A stretch of DNA of 64,000 nt. Source: Fibrobacterota bacterium. GTDB taxonomy: Bacteria; Fibrobacterota; Chitinivibrionia; Chitinivibrionales; Chitinispirillaceae. Numbering within the stretch: position 1 is the stretch's first letter; the number at the start of each line of letters is the position of its first letter. A program made the translations under genes and the position numbers. Below, in pieces: positions 47,403 through 54,835 of the stretch. Where the stretch lies: positions 1 through 64,000 of the forward strand of contig JAEYNR010000017.1 of the NCBI GenBank assembly GCA_023412475.1. The letters are read 5' to 3'. The notes beneath the pieces are model-generated. The model searched no databases, was not told where the DNA came from, and saw only the letters and a program-made list of their open reading frames with translations.

Positions 47403-50339
47403 ATGAATTTTGCAATCTATTTTGGCCTTTTTTTCATCTCCGGTGTAGCCGGACTCATTTACGAATCGATCTGGTCCCATTACCTTAAACTATTTCTTGG
47501 ACACGCAGCATATTCCCAGACTATAGTGCTTGTGATCTACATGGGTGGGATGGCTATAGGCTCCTGGCTTGCCGCTACCAGGGTGAAAAAAAACAGAAAT
47601 CTTCTTGTCTTATATGCCGCAGTGGAGATCACTTTAGGCCTTCTTGCTCTTCTTTTTCATGATCTTTTCCTGAAATATCTTCAGATCTCCTATGATCAGA
47701 TAATTCCGGCACTAAATAAACCATTCCTTATAATCGGGTATAAATGGATAACCGCTTCACTGATAATTCTTCCACAGTCAGTTCTTCTGGGAGCCACTTT
47801 TCCACTTATGGCAGCAGGATTTATCCGTAAATTTAGCGGAAGCAGCGGCTACAAGATCTCATTTCTGTATTTCACCAACACCCTGGGGGCATCTGCAGGA
47901 GTTCTTTTGAGTGGGTTTTACCTGATAGACAAAATCGGACTCAAAGGTGCAATTGTAACCGGAGGAATTCTTGACATTCTGGTGGGGATCACGGTTTTTG
48001 CGCTCTGCCGCAAGGATAATTTTTCAATTAACAATGCTGTGGTGCTTGACAAAACAACTAACAGCCTTACTTCATCCAATTATCTGACATTTTTGCTGGT
48101 TTCCGGAGCAACCGCCGCGGCCTCCTTTATGTATGAGATTGGATGGATTCGTATGCTGAGTCTGGTTTTAGGAAGTTCCACGCACTCTTTTGAACTGATG
48201 CTAAGTGCGTTTATCTTCGGAATGGCACTTGGAAGCTTCTTTATTCGCAATAAAATCGATAAGATAAAAAATATTCCTGCAGCTATTGTTATTGTACAGG
48301 TGGTCATGGGAATAACTGCACTGCTTACCATATTCACCTATGGACACATGTTCAATTTTATGAAATTTATAATGGCTGCATTATCGAAAAATGAACAGGG
48401 TTACCTTCTTTTTAACCTATTCAGCCATAGCATCTGCCTTCTGATAATGCTTCCATCAACAATCTGCGCCGGAATGGTTCTGCCGCTGATCGTTCACCTG
48501 TTCTATAGAGAGGGTAAAGGCGAGGAGTCTATCGGTAAAGTGTATGCAGTAAACACATTCGGGAGCATAGTTGGAACAGTGTTGGCCACCTGGATTCTAA
48601 TGCCTTTTTTAGGATTGCGCCTCCTTATTACCGTAGGTGGAATAATCGATATCGGAATCGGTCTTTATATTCTTTACACCTTTAAAGAGATGCAATTGAG
48701 TTCATTGAGATCGTTTCTGGCTCCTGTCAGTGGATGTTTTGTGGCAATTACAGTGATGTTCGGTTCTATAGATCCTTTACTTACAGCTTCAGGGGTATTT
48801 CGAAACGGTACCATTAACCGGCACAAAAAAGTCATCTTCAATAAAGATGGAAAAACTGCATCGGTATCTCTGTTTCGCAGCGGAGAGTCTCTTATATTGA
48901 CCACTAATGGTAAGCCTGATGCCAGTGTGAATGTTAAAGGCGGCATAAGCGGTGATGAATACACTATGGCCCTGACCGCTGTTCTTCCTCTGGCCTGCAA
49001 AGATGATGGATCCAGTGCAGCCGTAATCGGACTGGGCTCTGGCATGACATCCCATTACCTTCTTTATGACAGCACTCTTAAAAGTGTAGATGTGGTTGAA
49101 ATTGAACCTGCCATAGTGCAGGCAGCAAAACTTATCGGTGATAAAGTTTCCAACTCATTTACCGACAAGCGATGCAATATCTATATCGATGATGCTAAAA
49201 CTTTTTTTTCAGCTCACAACCGCAAATACGACATAATCGTCTCTGAGCCTTCCAACCCGTGGGTAAGCGGTGTTTCAGGTCTCTTTTCAAAGGAGTTTTT
49301 CGGGCTGATAAAAAATCATCTAAATAAAGACGGCATACTGGTTCAATGGTTCCACAAATATGAATCGGATGTTTCAATTCTTGTCTCAATATTCAAGGCT
49401 TTACGTGAACACTTTCCTCATTATGTGATGTATACAGCAGGATCGGATCTTATTACCATAGCCACCACAAACAGCAGCGATTGTTTAAACATAAAAAGGG
49501 ATGTATTCAAGATCCATCCATTAGCCAGAAGCCTCAAAGCAATGGAACTGCACTCTATTGATGATCTTAAGGCAACCGCTTTTGTTTCGCAGAAACTTTT
49601 CAACCCTCTCATCGATGCCTTTCCCTGGCCACCCAATTCCGATTACTATCCATTTGTTGACCTTAACGCGGTAAAATACCGTTTCATAGATAATGATATA
49701 CGGCTTTTAGACACCTTGAGAAACTACATAATCCCGGTGAGAAAAATAGTGGAATCGGACACCGGATTTATTGCTTTCCAGAGCAGGGAGAATCTACCTG
49801 AGCTTTACAATCTGGCTGAACTCAATGATGCAAAAAAGATGTATAATGAACTGATGAATCTGGCAGTTCCAAAAGACACCTTTTCAACTGTTTCGCAAGA
49901 CCGTTTCGATGAAGTGGTTACTCTTGACTATGCATCGGTGAACCAGCTTACATTCAGCCAGCTTTACAGTACCATAATCGGGATTCTCGAAAAAACGACT
50001 CCTTACCTTTCTGTTTCGGAAATGCGCGATATCTGGGAAATTATCGTTACCAAAACTTCGGGGATCTCTTCTGATGATGAGGACCGCAGATGGATGAACT
50101 ACTTTGAAGCATTATGCAACTATGACATGCCATCACTCTACAGATATTCCAGAGAACTGCTTCCATCAAGCGGCCCTATCGAAGATGATTACATAAATCG
50201 TTTTCTGATGGTTTCCATGAATATTGCAGCCTGGAAAACCGGTGAAACTGGAGAAATGCAAGAGATGTGGAAACGGTTCGATAACAGTGGAGAGCCTGAT
50301 ATAATGAGCAGAATCAGTAAAGAATTGTTGAAGCAGTAA
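47403..50339 (+). CDS. Membrane-fused spermidine synthase-like protein
   Basis: 978 residues. Two blocks of membrane helices (about residues 1-205 and 225-440) with glycine-rich helices and an early FFISGVAGLIYESIW motif, followed by a soluble SpeE-like domain: VIGLGSGMTSHYLLYD (SAM-binding loop, about 540-555), VVEIEPAIVQAA, IYIDDAKTFF and VSEPSNPWVSGVSGLFSKEF. This is the widespread fused permease/spermidine-synthase architecture. The DxxxPxG-type aminopropyl site is not plain (SEPSNPW), so the substrate is unknown. The last 200 residues are helical and unassigned. Start ATG 47403. Confidence 0.8.
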   Translation: MNFAIYFGLFFISGVAGLIYESIWSHYLKLFLGHAAYSQTIVLVIYMGGMAIGSWLAATRVKKNRNLLVLYAAVEITLGLLALLFHDLFLKYLQISYDQIIPALNKPFLIIGYKWITASLIILPQSVLLGATFPLMAAGFIRKFSGSSGYKISFLYFTNTLGASAGVLLSGFYLIDKIGLKGAIVTGGILDILVGITVFALCRKDNFSINNAVVLDKTTNSLTSSNYLTFLLVSGATAAASFMYEIGWIRMLSLVLGSSTHSFELMLSAFIFGMALGSFFIRNKIDKIKNIPAAIVIVQVVMGITALLTIFTYGHMFNFMKFIMAALSKNEQGYLLFNLFSHSICLLIMLPSTICAGMVLPLIVHLFYREGKGEESIGKVYAVNTFGSIVGTVLATWILMPFLGLRLLITVGGIIDIGIGLYILYTFKEMQLSSLRSFLAPVSGCFVAITVMFGSIDPLLTASGVFRNGTINRHKKVIFNKDGKTASVSLFRSGESLILTTNGKPDASVNVKGGISGDEYTMALTAVLPLACKDDGSSAAVIGLGSGMTSHYLLYDSTLKSVDVVEIEPAIVQAAKLIGDKVSNSFTDKRCNIYIDDAKTFFSAHNRKYDIIVSEPSNPWVSGVSGLFSKEFFGLIKNHLNKDGILVQWFHKYESDVSILVSIFKALREHFPHYVMYTAGSDLITIATTNSSDCLNIKRDVFKIHPLARSLKAMELHSIDDLKATAFVSQKLFNPLIDAFPWPPNSDYYPFVDLNAVKYRFIDNDIRLLDTLRNYIIPVRKIVESDTGFIAFQSRENLPELYNLAELNDAKKMYNELMNLAVPKDTFSTVSQDRFDEVVTLDYASVNQLTFSQLYSTIIGILEKTTPYLSVSEMRDIWEIIVTKTSGISSDDEDRRWMNYFEALCNYDMPSLYRYSRELLPSSGPIEDDYINRFLMVSMNIAAWKTGETGEMQEMWKRFDNSGEPDIMSRISKELLKQ

Positions 50340-50404
50340 AGCCGATGTGCCTTTGTACAATGATGTACACGCTGAGACGTAGAGAAAGAGGATCTCTGTG
50401 TTTA

Positions 50405-50510
50405 AAATTTCCCTCCAAAGACACACCATTTGCAACACCTGCCTGTGTTACGTTTCATCCATTTATCTTTAAAGACAACCCAGGATGAACCACCGGAAAT
50501 ATTCCTAACC
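50405..50510 (+). repeat. Second copy of the copB leader with an eight-codon stub
   Basis: CACACCATTTGCAACACCTG, CCTGTGTTACGTTTCATCCA and AAAGACAACCCAGGATGAAC match the leader before the copper ATPase at 57412-57489. Here the start is ATG (50485-50487), but the frame ends after MNHRKYS. It has no gene body. Confidence 0.8.
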
Positions 50511-50715
50511 TGATATTTCCTTATACCAAAAAACGGTTCCCCAGATGCTAAGCGGCTTTTTTTTAATACCCAAATGGGTATACCCGATAGCAAAAAGGTT
50601 ATTTTGGTAATATCTCCTGTTTAGTCTCTTGATCCTATAAATACTTTGAATTATCTTAGGATTATGTTCTGTTAATATTTTTGTGTAAATAAGTTCGGAA
50701 AAGATTAGTGGGTAT

Positions 50716-51390
50716 ATGCTTCAGAACAAGAAATATGGACCAGACTCTGAACTTATCCGGGCACGGAAATTCCATCGTGATCTAAACCGGCTTAATATGA
50801 CCGGTCGAGGGTATACCGATATAATTCGAGAGTTTATCAGAGAGAACCCTGGAAATCCTTCAAAAATCGATACTTCAAGACTTGAGAAATTCATTATCAG
50901 AAATAACAATTTCAATTCTCAACTTCCTGTAAGAGAAGCACTTATGGTGTTTTACCGGGAAACGGTCAAATCGCCGGTACATGTGGAGATACTTGCAAGA
51001 GGAGCCGATAGATCACCGGATGAGATGATTACAGACAGTGCTCAAAAAGAGGCACATGTACACTACTTTGATATAGATAAGTGTACCGAATATGTATTTG
51101 AGGGTTATAATCCTGGAGTTCCGTTATCGATTCGAACCATAGAGAAGGTTTATGAGAATGCATGCAAAAAAGCAGGGATAAGAATTGCTGGTGGTATACA
51201 CACGCTACGGCATTCCTTTGCAACGCATCTTTTAGAAAACGGCGTTAATCTTAGATACATACAGGAACTTTCAGGTCATTCCAGAAGTACAACCACGGAG
51301 ATATATACTCATGTAAGTTCAAATAAAATAGGTAAGATACGCAGTCCGCTCGCATACCTTCGGGAAAAAAAACAGAAGGGTTTGGTATAA
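50716..51390 (+). pseudogene. Tyrosine recombinase with an internal deletion (integron-integrase/Xer-like)
   Basis: 224 residues. The C-terminal catalytic part is complete: HTLRHSFATHLLENGVNLRYIQ (H162-x2-R165), ELSGHSRSTT (H188) and the nucleophile Y197 in EIYTHV, closing with GKIRSPLAYL as in integron-type integrases. The N-terminal ~80 residues look like a SAM-like core-binding start. Between them only about 50 residues remain, without the first catalytic Arg and the beta-hairpin Lys. Normal enzymes are around 300-330 residues. It is most likely inactive. It heads the cassette-like genes at 51627-54465. Confidence 0.7.
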
Positions 51391-51402
51391 GCGGACATTG
51401 CA

Positions 51403-51430
51403 GATTGTACGAACTTTTTTTCGTACAATC
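51403..51430. terminator. Hairpin after the recombinase, terminator-like
   Basis: GATTGTACGAA pairs perfectly with TTCGTACAATC around a T-rich loop (CTTTTTT). It lies 13 bp after the recombinase stop. There is no T-run after the stem, so it could equally be part of a recombination site. Confidence 0.55.
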
Positions 51431-51451
51431 GGAAGTTGTAAGAAATACGCC

Positions 51452-51502
51452 TGCCGTTTGGGAGCGCTCATCGTGAGCGCGGAAATGAAATAAGACCGCC
51501 AC
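51452..51502. repeat. attC-like hairpin element E1
   Basis: TGCCGTTTGGGAGCGCTCAT, CGTGAGCGCGG ... CGCCAC. The central stem GCGCTCA/TGAGCGC has a TCG loop. The reverse complement of 52632-52678 has the same ends (TGCCGTTTG ... CGCCAC) around a differing GCGC hairpin. Confidence 0.6.
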
Positions 51503-51626
51503 GGAATTGGGAGCAAGAAATTTAGATATATTGAATAAGAACATAAATGAAGAATTTACATGAGTTATGAAAATTCTTTAAGCTCGTTAAAAATACGTTT
51601 CTGAATAAAATTACAGGAGGTCTCTT

Positions 51627-52568
51627 TTGGGATTTAGATTTAGAAAATCTTTCCGAATAGCAAAAGGAGTAAAATTAAATCTTAGCAAAAGTGGATTTGG
51701 TATTAGCACTGGAATAAAAGGAATGCGCGTAGGTTTTGGACCGAGAGGAGGTTATACGAGCATTGGAATTCCAGGAACAGGCATTTCATTTTTTAATTAT
51801 GTTAACAGTAGCAATACTATTAATAAAAGAAATGCTGTAGGGGTTAACTCATTTCAGGTTTTAACTACTGGTAAATTAATTGTTTTTGTAATGGCATTAA
51901 TTGGTGTTTTTTTTGCGTTAATGGGATTGATTTTTCTTTTGATTTCTCAATTCGTAGCAATTCTTCTCTTTTCAATTTCTATTTTTTCGTTCTATTGGAT
52001 GGCTAAGAATCCTGAGACTGTTTTTGAAGTTTCTATGAATAAAATTTCTGAATTATCCGATGCTGGTAATATTTCTGAAGCATTGTCAAAGTTGTATGCT
52101 CTTGAATACAAGTATGCCGATCGGCCAAAATTCAAATATGCTAAATGCTATTTACTTGCGCAAAATGATGAGTTAGAAAAAGCAGAAGCCCTATTAACCG
52201 ATCTTCACAAAAACGATAAATTACCGACAACTACAATATTTCTAGCAAATGTTAAAATGAATCTTAATAAATATGATGATGCAATCTCTTTATTGCAGCC
52301 ATTATTATTAATTGATAATTATAAATTAGACTCTATTCTTTTATTAGGAGCTTGTTTTTTAGAAAAGAATAACCCCGCAGCTGCTGTTGAAATATTAAAA
52401 TCAGGCCCTGTTTTAAAACGCAATTTAGATCCGAGTTTAGTAGAATTACACTATTTACTTGGAAAAGCATATTTACAACTTAAAGATATGATTAAATCCC
52501 AAAAACATTTTAATAAAGTCGTTTCATTTGACTCAAATTATAAAGAAATTAGAAAGTATACTAATTGA
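51627..52568 (+). CDS. DUF4236 plus TPR membrane protein (cassette gene 1)
   Basis: 313 residues. The start is TTG at 51627, decided by a strong AGGAGG at 51615-51620. Residues 1-58 are a DUF4236 domain (GFRFRKSFRIAKGVKLNLSKSGFGISTGIKGMRVGFGPRG). Two membrane helices follow (about 85-130), then three or four TPR units to the end. DUF4236 proteins are frequent in mobile cassettes and small accessory islands; function unknown. It is AT-rich relative to neighbouring core genes, which fits transfer. Confidence 0.75.
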   Translation: MGFRFRKSFRIAKGVKLNLSKSGFGISTGIKGMRVGFGPRGGYTSIGIPGTGISFFNYVNSSNTINKRNAVGVNSFQVLTTGKLIVFVMALIGVFFALMGLIFLLISQFVAILLFSISIFSFYWMAKNPETVFEVSMNKISELSDAGNISEALSKLYALEYKYADRPKFKYAKCYLLAQNDELEKAEALLTDLHKNDKLPTTTIFLANVKMNLNKYDDAISLLQPLLLIDNYKLDSILLLGACFLEKNNPAAAVEILKSGPVLKRNLDPSLVELHYLLGKAYLQLKDMIKSQKHFNKVVSFDSNYKEIRKYTN

Positions 52569-52631
52569 TATTTATCAACACTAATAAGATTATTGGAAAA
52601 GTTATTTTTTCTTTGTGTAAAAAGAATAAGA

Positions 52632-52837
52632 GTGGCGGGGAAAAGAGAGCGCGTCCATGCGCTCAAGACAAACGGCAGTCATACGGCGCACAATAGGCCA
52701 ATGCTGGGCGAGTACGCCCCAAATTGCCACAGCACTAGGGGTAGGCATAATTACCGGCTATCAAACTTCGAAGACTCTTTTGACAGCCAGTAATTATGCA
52801 ATATTATAGGTGGCAACTTCGGCATTGGCCGGGACGT
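52632..52837. repeat. Structured spacer between cassette genes 1 and 2 (E2)
   Basis: Three self-complementary blocks lie in a row. First, 52632-52678 is the E1 relative in inverse orientation (GAGCGCGTCCATGCGCTC stem). Second, 52745-52799 has ends GCATAATTA/TAATTATGC and inner arms GGCTATCAAA/TTTTGACAGCC, an imperfect palindrome with bulges as in attC sites, and ends ATTATGC, near the GTTRRRY core. Third, about 52811-52837 is CAACTTCGGCATTGGCCGGG then ACGTTG. Confidence 0.65.
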
Positions 52838-53394
52838 TGTGGAAATTAAATTTGCCATTTGGTGCATTGAAACCGCACATCGTGTGCGGGATAAAAAATT
52901 TAAAATATTATGGAAAAAGCATTAAAAAGAATACTCTTAATAACATTTATAATTACTTATGTAAATGCAAGAGAATCAGATTTGATTTATTAAAAGATTA
53001 TATAAACGATTTAGCACATTGCCAATCAATCGATACCATCAAAATTAAAAGTAATGGGTTGAGTAGTGGCGAAGCCCATGCAATTAAAAAAATTGAAAGT
53101 ATAGCAAAGGAAAGAAATGCAAATGTCGCACTAATTATTAAATCTCAAATTCCTTTAGATTATGGTGATTATAATGATAATGAGGGTAGTTATTTTGAGG
53201 CTGCATTATATAAGGTTTTATACGATTCAACACTTCGCTATTTGAAAACCGATCCATATTATACTGATTCACAAATTCAAGCAAGGAAGAAAATCAGACT
53301 TAAAGAGAATGCAAAGTATATTACATTTGGAACAATTGGTGGGACAGTCGCAATTTGTTTATTTTTTTTATGGATTACTAACCGTGGAAATTAA
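52810..53394 (+). CDS. Hypothetical protein with C-terminal membrane anchor (cassette gene 2), possibly frameshifted
   Basis: 194 residues as an open frame from GTG 52810, but the first ~50 codons overlap palindromic DNA and are doubtful. An ATG near 52910 in another frame gives MEKALKRILLITFIITYVNA, a good signal peptide, and runs out of frame after RESDLIY. The main frame resumes as DLLKDYINDLAHCQS. A one-base indel near 52985 would join them into an exported protein. The C-terminus ends with a membrane helix (YITFGTIGGTVAICLFFLWI). Family not recognised. Confidence 0.5.
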   Translation: MATSALAGTLWKLNLPFGALKPHIVCGIKNLKYYGKSIKKNTLNNIYNYLCKCKRIRFDLLKDYINDLAHCQSIDTIKIKSNGLSSGEAHAIKKIESIAKERNANVALIIKSQIPLDYGDYNDNEGSYFEAALYKVLYDSTLRYLKTDPYYTDSQIQARKKIRLKENAKYITFGTIGGTVAICLFFLWITNRGN

Positions 53395-53416
53395 AGAAGA
53401 ATATTAATTTTAAAAA

Positions 53417-53488
53417 CCACCAACAGCAAAAAGCCAAAATGCCTGCCGCAGGCGCAACACAGGCACTTCGGCTATTTTGCGACCCGTT
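53417..53488. repeat. attC-like structured element (E3)
   Basis: Read on the minus strand it begins AACGGGTC and ends GTTGGTGG, the same ends as the element at 44640-44725. The arms GCAAAAAGCCAAAATGCCT and AGGCACTTCGGCTATTTTGC pair with single-base bulges around a GCCTG-CCG-CAGGC hairpin. Conserved ends, unconserved but self-complementary interior and bulges are what attC sites show. Confidence 0.65.
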
Positions 53489-53799
53489 GTTTATGCATCT
53501 ACTTTTATCTTTACTATGCTGTAACAATCATGTACTTTGCTGATTGCTGGTTAAGGTGTTACGATAAAACACAGTATATTGGGGTATCCATAAAAAAACC
53601 GGATGACCCCAAAGATATTTATATCTGACTATTTTGAAATTATCGATTTTGATTGCAAAAGCATTGAAATAATAGGATGCACAGGAAGTATCGAACAGTG
53701 AATTTCATCAATGCTGGATAAAGCTATAACTGGGACAGAATTGAAAACAATCAATAAAATTGTAAAAGTCATTGTGAAGATAGCAAACTTAAGGATTAT
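53489..53799. other. Spacer before cassette gene 3
   Basis: Contains a possible decayed frame, about 53603-53816: MTPKIFISDYFEIIDFDCKS ... GSIEQ, an in-frame TGA, then ISSMLDKAITGTELKTINKIV and a stop. Not recognised; may be a broken cassette gene. Confidence 0.3.
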
Positions 53800-54465
53800 G
53801 TGGATTATGTTAGGTTAATACGGAATTTTCAACAAATTACAAGGAAAGTAATGCCTTTTTACAATAATATACCAAGCAAATCAAATATCGTAATTTCTTT
53901 TAAAGACAATCCAATTGCTGATTTTGGAATGTTCGCAAAAGGATATCATGAAGCAGCAAACCAGCTTTCTAATGCGTTTCTTTCCAAATCATACTATGGT
54001 GACTATGAGGGTTACCCTAATGTGTTTTTATACAGACATGCATTCGAGCTTTACCTTAAACATATTATATACTGGTCTATGAGGTTATGTGCGTTTAATA
54101 ATATCAATTTGGCTAGCTCGAAGCTTGTTTTAAATCATAAGTTGGTTGGCCTTTCTGCCCAAGTTGAAAATTTATTATTAGTTCTATTTGATAATGATCC
54201 AGACATTTTAAGAATCGTAAAGGATGTAAATCAGATAGCAAAAGAATTCTATGAAATCGATCAAGATTCTTTTTCCTATAGATATCCTATAGATAAAAAA
54301 GAAAACCATTCAACGAAAAAACATCAAGTTGTGAATATAGAATCGGTGCATATTAACATGAATAAAATCCTCAAAGACTTGGAGGTCATTAGTTTCGGTC
54401 TTGATTTGGAAACATTTCAAATAGAAAAAATATATGATCTGCTTAACGAGTATTTCGTTAATTAA
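53800..54465 (+). CDS. HEPN-like helical protein (cassette gene 3)
   Basis: 221 residues, soluble and helical. The segment GYPNVFLYRHAFELYLKHIIYW followed by LVLNHKLVGL is the pattern shared by a large group of HEPN-like proteins in accessory DNA (RHxxELxLK ... NHxLxxL). The nuclease RxxxxH motif of toxin HEPNs is not evident. The first start is ATG 53800; later ATGs are possible. AT-rich like the other two cassette genes. Possibly defence-related; inference only. Confidence 0.6.
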   Translation: MDYVRLIRNFQQITRKVMPFYNNIPSKSNIVISFKDNPIADFGMFAKGYHEAANQLSNAFLSKSYYGDYEGYPNVFLYRHAFELYLKHIIYWSMRLCAFNNINLASSKLVLNHKLVGLSAQVENLLLVLFDNDPDILRIVKDVNQIAKEFYEIDQDSFSYRYPIDKKENHSTKKHQVVNIESVHINMNKILKDLEVISFGLDLETFQIEKIYDLLNEYFVN

Positions 54466-54835
54466 CACCCGGATACTATTCAATATTTAATCAATAAACG
54501 TCTGTAGGATTTTTGACACGGGAGCAAGGAAAGACGCTCTCACTTTCGCTGTTTAATCCTTAATTCCGTAAGGGATCAAATATTTATAGAAAAAAACAAC
54601 AACAAATACATTCCTCATCCCGTCAGGGATAATATACTATTATACATCTCGCTGTTCCCTATTCCTGGGCAACATAACCGAAGAGCCTTCAATCAGATTT
54701 GAACATATACCGAAAATATTGTTATGCTCCTCTTCATAGATTAATTTTAAGCCTTATTCAGACAATTCTTTAGAATTAAATTCCATAGCATCCCTCCAAT
54801 AAAAAGGGATAACAGGTTAAATACAGGAGACAAAC
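54466..54835. other. Intergenic region with half a MITE-like element
   Basis: No gene. CTTATTCAGACAATTCTTTA (54752-54771) followed by CCATAGCATCCC resembles the left end and first interior bases of the element at 45672. Near 54525-54560, GGAGCAAGGAAAGACGCTCT begins a weakly structured stretch that could be the last cassette boundary. The ribosome site of the next gene is ACAGGAGACA. Confidence 0.5.

Noticed and set aside
52593..52793. 66-codon frame between cassette genes 1 and 2
   Set aside because: It runs through the palindromic spacer blocks and has random composition.
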